64,000 nt of DNA from Nocardioidaceae bacterium UBA4001. GTDB taxonomy: Bacteria; Actinomycetota; Actinomycetes; Propionibacteriales; Nocardioidaceae. Positions within the stretch are counted from its first letter, which is position 1; each line of letters opens with the position of its first letter. Below are positions 8,879 through 17,375 of this stretch, piece by piece. Both the position numbers and the translations under genes were made by a program. A model generated the notes under the pieces. It searched no databases, was not told the DNA's origin, and worked only from the letters and a program-made list of their open reading frames with translations. The DNA lies in assembly GCA_002384855.1 (NCBI GenBank), contig DGBP01000074.1:64919-128918 (forward strand), in the 5' to 3' direction.

Positions 8879-8907
8879 GGTACACCCGCCCTCCGACAAG
8901 ACGTCAA
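8879..8907 (-). promoter_or_regulatory. Predicted promoter of the dnaE2 cassette
   Basis: On the minus strand a TTGACG -35 hexamer (8907-8902) and a TGTACC -10 hexamer (8884-8879) are separated by exactly 17 bases. The expected transcription start falls at the edge of the SOS box, leaving a 5' leader of about 170 bases before the DUF6504 gene. Confidence 0.65.
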
Positions 8908-8950
8908 CCGCTTGTCCGGATCTGTCGACGACCCGGGCATACTCGGGAGC

Positions 8951-9139
8951 ATGAGGAAGGCGATCCCGCTCGTGCTCGGCGGGCTGATGACGGTGGTCGG
9001 TGCCCTGTGGACGTTCCAGGGACTCGGCTACGTCGAGGGCAGCCCGATGACCGGCGTCGCCACCTGGGCGGTCATCGGTCCCGTGGTCGCCGGCCTCGGC
9101 GTGGCCCTGATGATCGTTGGGATGCGCGACCGCAGCTGA
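8951..9139 (+). CDS. Small two-helix membrane protein
   Basis: A 62-residue protein starting MRKAIPLVLGG, with two hydrophobic segments (residues about 4-22 and 37-55) and a short charged tail. The ATG at 8951 is preferred over an in-frame TTG at 8912 because it puts the first membrane segment near the N-terminus; GGGAG lies very close upstream. It is divergent from the SOS cassette and shares its upstream region. I recognise no named family. Confidence 0.6.
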   Translation: MRKAIPLVLGGLMTVVGALWTFQGLGYVEGSPMTGVATWAVIGPVVAGLGVALMIVGMRDRS

Positions 9140-9208
9140 CCACCGCCGCTGGTCTGTACCTGTCCCGGCCGATGCCTGCACCGCCTCCGCCGCGGGTACA
9201 CATGACAC

Positions 9209-9940
9209 ATGCCCGCCGGCAAGACCCACCTCCCCCGGGAGCACGCGACCTCGGTGGCCCATGCCGCGGAGAGGTTCGGTGAGCACACCCGGGAGCTGCT
9301 GCACGAGGTCCGGCCTCGGCTGCGCGGGTGGTTCCACGCCGCGGTCGCTCCGCTGACCCTGGTCGCCGGACTGGTCCTGGTCCTCCAGTCGCCGAGCGGC
9401 GCCGTGCGGCTGGCGCTCACCGCTTTCGTCGCGACCGCGGTCGTCCTCTTCACCGTCTCCGCGCTCTACCACCGGCGGACCTGGTCACCACACGTCAAGG
9501 ACCGGCTGCGCCGGTTCGACCACGCGAACATCTTCCTGCACATCGCCGGCACCTACACGGCGTTCGCCCTGCTCCTGCTCGAGCGCGACCAGGCGGTCAC
9601 GCTGCTGACCGTGGTGTGGCTGGCGACCGCGGTCGGGGTGGTGTTCCGGGTGTGGTGGGTCGACGCGCCGCGCTGGCTGCACACCCCCGTCTACGTCGTG
9701 GTCGCGTCGGCGGCGCTGCTGTTCCACACCGACTTCGCCGCCCACCTCGGCAGCCCCGCGATGACCCTGATGCTGGCCGGCGGCCTGCTCTACGGGCTCG
9801 GCGCGGTCGTGTACGGCGTCCAGCGACCCAACCCGCTCCCCCGCTGGGTCGGCTTCCACGAGGTGTTCCACGCCTTCACCGTCATCGCGTTCGCCACCCA
9901 CTTCACCGGCCTGCTCGTCGCAGCCCGGAACGTCGCCTGA
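9209..9940 (+). CDS. trhA: PAQR / hemolysin III family membrane protein
   Basis: A 243-residue integral membrane protein with about seven hydrophobic segments. Family landmarks are SALYHRR after the second segment, FDHANIFLHIAGTY, and FHEVFHAFTVIAFATH, which carry the conserved Ser/Asp/His set thought to bind zinc in PAQR proteins. Bacterial members (TrhA) affect membrane energetics and lipid homeostasis; the old label haemolysin III is not evidence for toxicity. The ATG at 9209 is used; another ATG seven bases upstream is out of frame. Confidence 0.88.
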   Translation: MPAGKTHLPREHATSVAHAAERFGEHTRELLHEVRPRLRGWFHAAVAPLTLVAGLVLVLQSPSGAVRLALTAFVATAVVLFTVSALYHRRTWSPHVKDRLRRFDHANIFLHIAGTYTAFALLLLERDQAVTLLTVVWLATAVGVVFRVWWVDAPRWLHTPVYVVVASAALLFHTDFAAHLGSPAMTLMLAGGLLYGLGAVVYGVQRPNPLPRWVGFHEVFHAFTVIAFATHFTGLLVAARNVA

Positions 9941-9973
9941 ACCTGTCGGCGCCGTTCACTACAGTCGGCTCCC

Positions 9974-10456
9974 ATGAGCGCCGAGACCTCCGAGCATTCC
10001 TCGATCACCCGGTTCCGCGACGAGCTGGGCCGTCGTGGCGGCACCGGCCGCGTCGTCGTGCTCCCCGACTCGGTGCACACCGCCGCGCTGGCCGCAGAGG
10101 CACTCGGCTGCGAGGTCGGCGCGATCGCCAACAGTCTGCTGTTCGACGCCGACGGCTCACCCGTGCTGATCCTCACCTCGGGGGCGCACCGCGTCGACAC
10201 CGCGAAGGTCGCCGCGGAGCTCGGCGTGGCGGAGCTGCGCCGCGCGAGGCCGGAGTTCGTCCGCGAGCACACCGGCCAGGTGATCGGCGGGGTCTCCCCG
10301 ATCGCCCACCCCGCCCCCGTGCCGACCTACGTCGACCCCTGGCTGCGGCGGTACGACACCGTCTGGGCCGCCGCGGGCCACCCCTCGGCCGTCTTCAGCA
10401 CCACCTACGACGAGCTGGTCCGGCTGACCGGCGCCACCGCGCTGGAGGTCGACTGA
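9974..10456 (+). CDS. YbaK/EbsC-type aminoacyl-tRNA deacylase
   Basis: A 160-residue protein of the YbaK/ProX editing fold. Recognisable stretches are AEALGCEVGAIANSLLF, ILTSGAHRVDTAKVA and the GQVIGGVSPIAHP loop that forms the substrate pocket. Members hydrolyse mischarged aminoacyl-tRNAs such as Cys-tRNAPro; which substrate this one prefers cannot be read from sequence. A TACAGT hexamer 8 bases before the ATG suggests a leaderless mRNA. The ArsC-like gene follows with only one base between them, so the two are likely cotranscribed. Confidence 0.85.
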   Translation: MSAETSEHSSITRFRDELGRRGGTGRVVVLPDSVHTAALAAEALGCEVGAIANSLLFDADGSPVLILTSGAHRVDTAKVAAELGVAELRRARPEFVREHTGQVIGGVSPIAHPAPVPTYVDPWLRRYDTVWAAAGHPSAVFSTTYDELVRLTGATALEVD

Positions 10457-10457
10457 C

Positions 10458-10823
10458 ATGGAGGTCTGGTTCAACCCCGCCTGCTCGAAGAGCCGCGCCG
10501 CCACCGCCCGACTCGACGAGGCCGGCGTCGACTACACGGTGCGGCGCTACCTCGACGAGGCTCCGACCGCCGAGGAGCTGGCCGCGCTGCTCGACCGGCT
10601 CGGCCTCGAGCCGTGGGCCCTCGCCCGCACCGGGGAGAGCGTCGCGGAGGAGGCGGGCCTGCAAGACCTGCCGCGCGACGCGGAGCACCGCGACCGCTGG
10701 ATCGCCGCGATGGTCAGGCACCCGATCCTGATCCAGCGGCCGATCCTCCTCACCGCCGACGGCAACGCGGTGGTGGGCCGCGACCCCGCCTCGGTGCAGG
10801 AGGCGATCGACACCGAGCGCTGA
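10458..10823 (+). CDS. ArsC/Spx-family thioredoxin-fold protein
   Basis: A 121-residue protein with the CSKSR catalytic signature (C9) of the ArsC/Spx family, followed by the conserved Arg-rich middle and HPILIQRPI, which includes the arsenate-contacting Arg of true ArsC proteins. It could be a glutaredoxin-linked arsenate reductase or a relative without that activity. No arsR, arsB or other arsenic gene is nearby, which weakens a detoxification role. It begins one base after the deacylase gene, and the TGACATG junction suggests coupled translation. Confidence 0.8.
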   Translation: MEVWFNPACSKSRAATARLDEAGVDYTVRRYLDEAPTAEELAALLDRLGLEPWALARTGESVAEEAGLQDLPRDAEHRDRWIAAMVRHPILIQRPILLTADGNAVVGRDPASVQEAIDTER

Positions 10824-10873
10824 ACGACTCCTCGGGCAGCCCGTTCCGGGCGGTCCGGCTCTACCCTGGGTCC

Positions 10874-11476
10874 GTGGACCTGTTGCCGCTGGTGTTCTCG
10901 ACCGGGTGGGCCAGCGGCGTGAACGCCTACCTGGTCGTGCTGATGCTGGGCGTGCTCGGCCGCACCACCGACGCGGGTGTACCCGACGCCCTGACCCGCA
11001 CGGACGTGCTGGTCGTGGCCGGGTTCCTGTTCGCGATGGAGTTCGTCGCCGACAAGATCCCCTACATCGACTCCACGTGGGACACGATCTCCACCGCGAT
11101 CCGCCCTACGGCGGGAGCGGTGATCGCGCTGCTGGTCTCCGGGGACGCCACGACGCTCGAGCAGGCGATCCTCGTGGCGGTCGGCGGCGGCACCGCCCTG
11201 GCCTCCCACGTGGTGAAGACCGGCACCCGGATGGCGATCAACACCTCGCCCGAGCCGGTCAGCAACGTGACCGCGAGCCTCGGTGAGGACATCACCGTGG
11301 CCGGCGTGGTGCTGCTCGCGGTCTACCACCCGTGGTGGGCCCTCGGCATCTCCGCCACCCTGCTCCTGACCGGGATGACGGTCGTGGTCCTGCTGATGCG
11401 GCGGATCCAGCGAGCCCGCAGGCGACGGCGGGAGCAGCGCGAAAACCGGTCGCAGCCCCGGAGCACCCGCCCCTAG
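10874..11476 (+). CDS. DUF4126 membrane protein
   Basis: A 200-residue membrane protein beginning VDLLPLVFSTGWASGVNAY, the hallmark start of DUF4126. It has about five hydrophobic segments and a cytoplasmic Arg-rich tail. The GTG at 10874 is chosen because TACCCT lies exactly 6 bases before it, the leaderless arrangement seen elsewhere in this window. Function is unknown. Confidence 0.8.
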   Translation: MDLLPLVFSTGWASGVNAYLVVLMLGVLGRTTDAGVPDALTRTDVLVVAGFLFAMEFVADKIPYIDSTWDTISTAIRPTAGAVIALLVSGDATTLEQAILVAVGGGTALASHVVKTGTRMAINTSPEPVSNVTASLGEDITVAGVVLLAVYHPWWALGISATLLLTGMTVVVLLMRRIQRARRRRREQRENRSQPRSTRP

Positions 11477-11484
11477 CCTGAGGC

Positions 11485-13014
11485 ATGGACCTCACCGACC
11501 CCACCACCCTCGAGCAGTGGCGCCGCCACCTGTCGGGGGTCGTCGCGGGCCGCAAGGTGATCTGCGGCGTGATGCCACTGGCAGGGATGAACGACCTGGT
11601 CCGGCTGCTGGCCGACGCCGGCGCGCGCAAGCCGCTGCTGGCCTACAGCTCCCCCGGCGCCGGCCCCACGATCACCGAGGACGACGCGGTCCTGGTCCAG
11701 GTCGACGTCGCTCCGCACAGGACGATGACCGAGGAGCTGCGCGCGCACGACCAGGTGCTCCGGTCCCTGCCGCAGACGGTGCGTCGGCAGATCGACGACT
11801 ACGACCCCGAGCACGAGGCGCTCTGGTTCGTCGGCCCGTTCGCCGGGACCGAGCCGGTCGACGGGCGCGCGGTGCTCGGGGGCCGCGAGCCAGCGTGGGT
11901 GGCGCTCGAGGACAAGACCGTCGTCGACGACCTGTGGGACGCGGTCGGCCAGCCGCGCAGCCCGTCGCAGGTCGTGGAGGTCTCCCCCGCCCTGCCCGGC
12001 GAGACCTCCGACCGCTTCGACCGTGGCCACGGTGTCGTCTGGGTCGCCGACGCCCGGGACGGTTTCAACGGCGGCGGGGAGTTCACCAGGTGGGTGCGCA
12101 CCCGGGAGGAGCGCGCGCGGGCGTTGGCGTTCTTCGCCGGCCGCGCCGACCGGGTGCGGGTCATGCCGTTCCTGGAGGGCGTCCCGTGCAGCATCCACGG
12201 CTTCGTGCTCCCCGACGGGACCGCTGCCCTGCGGCCCGTCGAGCTGGCGATCATGCGTGGCGCGGGCCGGCGGTTCCTGTTGGGGGGCCAGGGCACGTCG
12301 TGGGACCCGCCCGAGGAGGACCGCATCGCGATGCGGCACCTGGTCCGACGTACCGGCGCGCTCCTGCGTGACCGGGTCGGGTACCGGGGCGGGTTCGGGA
12401 TCGACGGGGTGCTGACCGCCGACGGCTTCCGCCCGACCGAGCTCAACCCCCGCTTCTCCGGTGGGCTCGCGGTGCAGGCGCGTGCCGTCGACGCGGCGCT
12501 GTTCCACCTGCTCCAGCTCAACCTGGTCGCCGGGCGGCACCCGGAGGTGACCGCCGACGCGTTCGAGGCCTGGGCCCTGCCCGCGCTCGACGCCCACCGG
12601 ACCGTGCAGGCGAGGGCGCTCGCGCCGCAGCAGCTGGTGGAGGACTCCCTCGAGGTCGGCGTCCAGTGGGACGGCCACCGGCTGCGCCCGCACGCCGAGG
12701 GCAACATGCGGCTCGTGGTGGGGCGCAGCCCGGTCGGTGCGTTCGCCAAGGTCGACATCCTCGAGGGCACGCCCCTGCCCGGGCGGGTGGGGCCGTTGAA
12801 CGCGGCGCTGGTCCGGTTCCTCGACGAGGAGCTCGACGCCGGGTTCGGCCCGGTCGAGCCGGCGCCCGACGTACGACGCCGGGGCGGCCCGGCGGACCAC
12901 GACGGCCGGTCGACCGAGAGGTCACACGACGAGCAGCGCGACCACGACCACCGCGAGGTTGGCCACGATCTCGCCGACGCCGACCTGTTCGGGGGTCAGC
13001 CCACGGCCCGGTAG
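11485..13014 (+). CDS. ATP-grasp domain protein
   Basis: A 509-residue protein with an ATP-grasp carboxylate-amine ligase-like core: a glycine-rich region (DGFNGGGEFTRW), RVMPFLEGVPCSIHGF, and the metal/ATP-binding ELNPRFSGGLAVQ near residue 325. Substrate and pathway are unknown. TAGCCT lies 5 bases before the ATG, so the mRNA is probably leaderless. The last 93 bases overlap the end of the convergent YwiC-like gene; the tail there is rich in Asp, His and Arg and looks less conserved, so it may be a non-functional extension. Confidence 0.75.
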   Translation: MDLTDPTTLEQWRRHLSGVVAGRKVICGVMPLAGMNDLVRLLADAGARKPLLAYSSPGAGPTITEDDAVLVQVDVAPHRTMTEELRAHDQVLRSLPQTVRRQIDDYDPEHEALWFVGPFAGTEPVDGRAVLGGREPAWVALEDKTVVDDLWDAVGQPRSPSQVVEVSPALPGETSDRFDRGHGVVWVADARDGFNGGGEFTRWVRTREERARALAFFAGRADRVRVMPFLEGVPCSIHGFVLPDGTAALRPVELAIMRGAGRRFLLGGQGTSWDPPEEDRIAMRHLVRRTGALLRDRVGYRGGFGIDGVLTADGFRPTELNPRFSGGLAVQARAVDAALFHLLQLNLVAGRHPEVTADAFEAWALPALDAHRTVQARALAPQQLVEDSLEVGVQWDGHRLRPHAEGNMRLVVGRSPVGAFAKVDILEGTPLPGRVGPLNAALVRFLDEELDAGFGPVEPAPDVRRRGGPADHDGRSTERSHDEQRDHDHREVGHDLADADLFGGQPTAR

Positions 13015-13689
13015 CACCGCCGCGCGCACGGCCAGGACACCGAACACCACGCCCAGCCACCACGACACGAACGCCATGGCGAGGGCGACCGCGACGTGGT
13101 ACCCGACAGACAGCCGGTAGTGGGTCCGGCTGTCGCGCTCGCGGATCATCGTCTTGACGTAGAACAACGTCCCGACGAAGTAGCCGCCGAGCACCACCGT
13201 GAGGGTCCAGGCGGTGGCCCGGTCGGTGCCGCCGCCGGCGTCGTAGACCACCGGGGTCATCAGCACGGCGGCCACGATCGTGACGAGGCCGCCGGCCAGA
13301 GAACGGTCCTGTCGGCGGGAGGCGAACCACAGCCCCGCCAGCAGCAACGGCACGAACAGCGGCACCCACACGACCAGGTCGGGCCGGACGAGGAGCACGG
13401 CCGCGCCGAGCGGCAGGGCAGCGAGTGCGTAGGCCCGCACCGGCGGGAGGTACCTCGCCCGACGCCCCGACCTCAGCCACAGCCCGGCGGCGAAGAAGGC
13501 GAGGTAGCCGACGAACCACAGCAGCACCAACGGCAGATGGACCCACCGGGGGGACGTGGCCACCACCCCGACGACGACGGGGCTGACGAGCATGCTCCAG
13601 GCGCCGTGCTGGTTCGGGACCCAGCCCGGACCACGACGGCGTCGGCGCCGCGGCGCGGAGGGCGAGGGTGCGGTGGGCGGTGTGGCCAC
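12922..13689 (-). CDS. YwiC-like membrane protein
   Basis: A 255-residue protein with a Pro/Arg-rich N-terminus followed by WVPNQHGAWSML, the conserved opening of YwiC-like proteins, and about eight hydrophobic segments. The GTG at 13689 is used because TACGCT lies 6 bases upstream (leaderless pattern). Function is unknown; relatives occur near nitrate-respiration genes in some bacteria, but nothing here supports that role. Confidence 0.75.
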   Translation of the reverse strand: MATPPTAPSPSAPRRRRRRGPGWVPNQHGAWSMLVSPVVVGVVATSPRWVHLPLVLLWFVGYLAFFAAGLWLRSGRRARYLPPVRAYALAALPLGAAVLLVRPDLVVWVPLFVPLLLAGLWFASRRQDRSLAGGLVTIVAAVLMTPVVYDAGGGTDRATAWTLTVVLGGYFVGTLFYVKTMIRERDSRTHYRLSVGYHVAVALAMAFVSWWLGVVFGVLAVRAAVLPGRGLTPEQVGVGEIVANLAVVVVALLVV

Positions 13690-13772
13690 ACGGTCAGCGT
13701 ATTCCGGCGCCCGCGCCAGCCGCGGCCGGGCGACAGACCCGGCCGGCAGGCCGGTCAGTAGGCTCGGGCCCC

Positions 13773-15077
13773 ATGGCGGACGTGGTCGTGGTCGGTGGGG
13801 GGCTCGGCGGCTCGGCGAGTGCCGCCCGGCTCGCCAAGCTCGGCCATCGCGTGACGCTCGTCGAGCGCCGTGACCAGGTCGGCGGAGCGCTCGGCTACGT
13901 GGAGCGGGACGGGTTCCGCTGGGACGCCGGACCGGTGTCGACCGCACTGCCTGCGGTGCTGCGCGACCTCTTCCGCAAGTCCGGCCGCCCCCTGGAGCGC
14001 GAGCTCGAGCTGGTCCCGCTCGACCCGATCCGGGAGCACCGGTTCGAGGACGGCTCGGTGCTGCCGCTGCCGGCGGGCAGCCGGTCGGCCCAGCACGCCG
14101 CGATCGAGGAGGCTCTCGGCGGCGACCTCGGGGACCGCTGGCTGGACTACACCCACGGCTTCGCCGACACGTGGAACCTGCTGCGCCGCCACTTCCTCGA
14201 ACGGCCCTGGTCCCCCGAGCACGCCGGTCGGGAGGTCCGGGCAATCCTCTCCTCGCGGGCGACGCTGCGGAAGACGGTCGTCCGCGCGTTCAAGGACGAG
14301 CGGCTGCGCGCCCTCGCCTGGCACGCCGCCGTGATGGAGGGGCACGACCCCCGCAACGTGCCGGCGTGGACCGGGATGACGGCCTACGTCGAGCAGAACT
14401 TCGGGGTGTGGACCGTCCCCGACGGGATGGGCGCCTTCGGTGCGGCACTGACCAAGCGGCTGGCCGAACGACGGGTGGACGTCCGGCTCGGTACGACGGT
14501 GCGCGACGTGCCCGTGCGTGACGGCCGGGCCGTCGGGGTGGAGACCGACGCGGGGACCCTCGACGCCGACGTCGTGGTCTGCGCGGTCGACCCCCGGTCC
14601 CTCCCGTCGCTGGCGCACCTGGCCCGGCGGACGATGCCCGCGATGCCCCCGGTGGTGACCCACCTGGGCCTGCGGGGCGACGTGCCGGACCTGGCCCACG
14701 AGGTCGTCCTCCACGGCGACCCGCTGCTCGTCGTACGCACCAAAGGTCGGGCGCCCGAGGGCAGTGCCGCCTGGACTGTGCTCGGCCGCGGCCGGCTCGC
14801 CGAGGACCTGGTCACCGCCCTGGCCCGGCGCGGCCTCGACGTGCGCGACCACGTGGTGGTGCGGGTCGACCGGTCGCCGAGGGACCTCGTCGAGGAGTGG
14901 GGAGGGTCGCCGTACGGGGTGCTCTGGCAGGGCCGCACGACGCTGGACCGGCGACCGGGCACCACGTCGGGGTGGCCGAACCTGTTCTTCGCCGGCGCCC
15001 ACGCCGCCCCCGGGGCCGGGGTGCCGTTCGCGGGGCTCGGCGCCGCGCTGGTCGCCCAGGCCGTCGGCAAGGCCTGA
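13773..15077 (+). CDS. FAD-dependent oxidoreductase of the phytoene desaturase/amine oxidase type
   Basis: A 434-residue flavoprotein. The N-terminus DVVVVGGGLGGSASAARLA is the dinucleotide-binding fold, followed by LVERRDQVGGALG and, at the C-terminus, NLFFAGAHAAPGAGVPFAG, the FAD-binding end typical of CrtI-like enzymes. It probably oxidises or desaturates a lipid or isoprenoid. A polyprenyl synthase gene lies about 1 kb away, but no phytoene synthase is present, so a carotenoid role is only a possibility. TAGGCT 8 bases before the ATG suggests a leaderless mRNA. Confidence 0.78.
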   Translation: MADVVVVGGGLGGSASAARLAKLGHRVTLVERRDQVGGALGYVERDGFRWDAGPVSTALPAVLRDLFRKSGRPLERELELVPLDPIREHRFEDGSVLPLPAGSRSAQHAAIEEALGGDLGDRWLDYTHGFADTWNLLRRHFLERPWSPEHAGREVRAILSSRATLRKTVVRAFKDERLRALAWHAAVMEGHDPRNVPAWTGMTAYVEQNFGVWTVPDGMGAFGAALTKRLAERRVDVRLGTTVRDVPVRDGRAVGVETDAGTLDADVVVCAVDPRSLPSLAHLARRTMPAMPPVVTHLGLRGDVPDLAHEVVLHGDPLLVVRTKGRAPEGSAAWTVLGRGRLAEDLVTALARRGLDVRDHVVVRVDRSPRDLVEEWGGSPYGVLWQGRTTLDRRPGTTSGWPNLFFAGAHAAPGAGVPFAGLGAALVAQAVGKA

Positions 15078-15093
15078 GGACCCGGCCGCCTCC

Positions 15094-15181
15094 GCTTTCC
15101 CACGTTCACCTGGGGTAGCACGACTTACCGCATGAAATATCACGCGGTAGGAACCGCTTTCCCAGGTGAACGTGGGAAAGC
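15094..15181. repeat. 88-bp compound palindrome between convergent genes
   Basis: Two perfectly complementary 21-base arms (15094-15114 and 15161-15181) enclose a second, inner stem (TACCGC 15126-15131 with GCGGTA 15144-15149) and an AT-rich 12-base loop, ATGAAATATCAC. Each outer arm can also fold on itself (CCCA...TGGG). It fills most of the gap between the FAD oxidoreductase and metF. It could act as a bidirectional terminator, but the size, nested structure and lack of T-tracts look more like a REP-type palindromic element. Confidence 0.85.
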
Positions 15182-15197
15182 AACCGGGGCCCCGGTC

Positions 15198-16112
15198 TCA
15201 GGCCACCGACGACCGCAGGTTCGCGTAGATGTCGCGAGTCGCCCGGGACCGGTTCAGGGTGTAGAAGTGCAGCCCCGGCGCACCGCCCGCAAGCAGCCGG
15301 TCGCACAGCTCGGTCGCGATCTGCACGCCCTCGTCGCGCACCGCGGCCGCGTCGTCGCCGTGACGAGCCACCCGCTCGACCACCTCCGGCGGCACCTCGC
15401 GGCCGGAGAGCTCGGCCATCCGCTTGACCTGGCGCAGGTTCGTGATCGGCATGATGCCCGGGATGATCGGCATGTCGACGCCGGCCGCCTCTGCCCGCTC
15501 GAGCATCGCGAAGTAGTCGTCGGAGCGGAAGAACAGCTCGGTGATCGCGAACTCCGCGCCGGCGTCCTGCTTCAGGCGCAGCACGTGCGCGTCGTGGTCC
15601 AGCGACGACGCCTCCCGGTGCCCGAGGGGGAAGGCCGCCACCCCGACGCAGAAGTCGCCCAGGGACCTCACCAGCTCGACGAGCTCGGTGGCGTACGACA
15701 GGCCTCCCTCGGTCGGGGTCCACGGCGTCCCGGGCCCCGCGAGCGGGTCGCCGCGCAGGGCGAGGATGTTGCGGATCCCGGCGTCGGCGAACGAGCCGAT
15801 CACCGTGCGCAGCTCGTCGCGGGAGTGCCCGACGCAGGTCAGGTGCGCCAGTGGCGTCATCGACGTGTCGGTGGCGATCCGGTGGGTCACCCGCAGGGTG
15901 CGGTCGCGGGTCGAGCCGCCGGCGCCGTACGTCACGGACACGAACGTCGGGTGCAGCTGCTCGAGCTCGCGCAGCGCCGTCCACAGCTGGGTCTCGCCCG
16001 CCTCGTCCTTCGGCGGGAAGAACTCGAACGAGAACGACTTCTCGCCCGCGTCGATGAGGTCCCGGACCGTCCGGGCACCGCCGGGCATGCGTGAGGGAAG
16101 TCCGAGAGCCAT
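15198..16112 (-). CDS. metF: Methylenetetrahydrofolate reductase
   Basis: A 304-residue TIM-barrel flavoprotein with FSFEFFPPKDEAGE at the start, FVSVTYGAGGSTRDRT, ILALRGDP, and a C-terminal LHFYTLNRS. It reduces 5,10-methylene-THF to 5-methyl-THF for methionine synthesis. TATCCT lies 6 bases before the ATG, consistent with a leaderless transcript divergent from the prenyl synthase gene. The metF/prenyl-synthase pair matches Rv2172c/Rv2173 of M. tuberculosis. Confidence 0.96.
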   Translation of the reverse strand: MALGLPSRMPGGARTVRDLIDAGEKSFSFEFFPPKDEAGETQLWTALRELEQLHPTFVSVTYGAGGSTRDRTLRVTHRIATDTSMTPLAHLTCVGHSRDELRTVIGSFADAGIRNILALRGDPLAGPGTPWTPTEGGLSYATELVELVRSLGDFCVGVAAFPLGHREASSLDHDAHVLRLKQDAGAEFAITELFFRSDDYFAMLERAEAAGVDMPIIPGIMPITNLRQVKRMAELSGREVPPEVVERVARHGDDAAAVRDEGVQIATELCDRLLAGGAPGLHFYTLNRSRATRDIYANLRSSVA

Positions 16113-16173
16113 GCCTCAAGGATAGGTGGGTGGGCCCGGCCCACCCGGCACTGTCCAAAGTAGGCTCGCGGCC

Positions 16174-17259
16174 GTGACCTCCGCCGACCAGACCACCTCC
16201 GCCTGGGACGCCGACGCCTTCCGCGCCTCGGTCCAGTCGACCCTCGACGACTTCGTCGACGCCCAGGCGCTCCGGCTCGCCGAGCTCGGGCCCGACGCCG
16301 ACCTGCTCGTGACCGCGGCCCGTCAGGCACTGTCGGGGGGCAAGCGCTTCCGGGCGGCGTTCTGCTACTGGGGCTTCCGTGCCGCGCACGAGGAGGAGTA
16401 CGACGAGCAGCGGCTGCTCCGGGCCGCCGCCGCCCTCGAGATCCTCCACGCGAGCGCGCTGGTGCACGACGACTTCATGGATGCCTCCGACACCCGCCGC
16501 GGGCGGCCCGCCACCCACCGCGCCTTCGAGCAGACCCATCGCGAGTCCGGCTGGGGCGGCGACCCGGAGCAGTACGGCGCCGCCGCGGCGATCCTGCTCG
16601 GGGACCTGCTGCTGTCGTGGGCCGACGAGCTGCTGCGCTCCTGCGGGTTCGACGAGGCGCAGGTGCTCGACGCGCTCGGCTACTTCGACACCACCCGCAG
16701 CGAGGTGATCGCCGGGCAGTTCCTCGACGTCTCGGTCCAGGCCCGGCGGGCCTCCGACGTCGAGGCCGCGATGACCGTGCTGCGCTACAAGTCGGCCAAG
16801 TACTCCGTCGAGCGGCCGCTCCACATCGGCGCCGCCCTGGCCGGGGCCTCACCGGAGGTGTTCGCGGCGCTCAGCGACTTCGGGCTGCCGCTCGGCGAGG
16901 CCTTCCAGCTGCGCGACGACCTGCTCGGGGTCTTCGGCGACCCGGAGGTGACGGGGAAGCCGGCGGGCGACGACCTCGTCGAGGGCAAGCGCACCGTCCT
17001 GGTCGCCCTCACCCTCGAGCACGCGCCCGAGGAGCGGGCCGCCCACCTCGACGAGCGGCTCGGCACCCAGCTCGACGCCGCCGAGGTGGACACGCTGCGC
17101 GCGATCATCGAGGAATCCGGGGCGCACGCCCGGGTGGAGTCGATGATCGACGAGCTGACCTCCCGGTGCCTGGGCGCGCTCGACGCGGCACCGGTCACCG
17201 TCTCGGCGCGGGCCGTGCTGCGCGACCTCGCGGCCGCCGCGACCCAGCGCGCGCTCTGA
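16174..17259 (+). CDS. Polyprenyl (geranylgeranyl-type) diphosphate synthase
   Basis: A 361-residue trans-isoprenyl diphosphate synthase. The first aspartate-rich motif is HDDFMDASDTRRG and the second is QLRDDLLGVFGD; GGKRFRAAF supplies the diphosphate-binding Lys/Arg. It elongates isoprenoid diphosphates from IPP. Chain length is not certain, but the position beside metF and the Rv2173 (IdsA2) resemblance suggest a C15-C20 product. The GTG at 16174 has TAGGCT 7 bases upstream (leaderless); the in-frame extension further upstream is not conserved-looking. Confidence 0.9.
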   Translation: MTSADQTTSAWDADAFRASVQSTLDDFVDAQALRLAELGPDADLLVTAARQALSGGKRFRAAFCYWGFRAAHEEEYDEQRLLRAAAALEILHASALVHDDFMDASDTRRGRPATHRAFEQTHRESGWGGDPEQYGAAAAILLGDLLLSWADELLRSCGFDEAQVLDALGYFDTTRSEVIAGQFLDVSVQARRASDVEAAMTVLRYKSAKYSVERPLHIGAALAGASPEVFAALSDFGLPLGEAFQLRDDLLGVFGDPEVTGKPAGDDLVEGKRTVLVALTLEHAPEERAAHLDERLGTQLDAAEVDTLRAIIEESGAHARVESMIDELTSRCLGALDAAPVTVSARAVLRDLAAAATQRAL

Positions 17260-17375
17260 CACCGACATGCCCGGCCGCACACGCGGGCCGTTCCGCTGGT
17301 CGGCACGCGGACCGTCCCCGCGTCACGTGGAGCGCCCCCGCCGAGGGGACCCGGACAGCGAAAGACGGCCCGCTG

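Noticed and set aside
10458..10823. Arsenic resistance determinant
   Set aside because: The ArsC-like gene stands without arsR, arsB or acr3 genes, and the ArsA-type ATPase at 51 kb belongs to a different conserved block.
13773..17259. Carotenoid biosynthesis cluster
   Set aside because: Only a CrtI-like oxidoreductase and a prenyl synthase are present, separated by metF; there is no phytoene synthase or cyclase.
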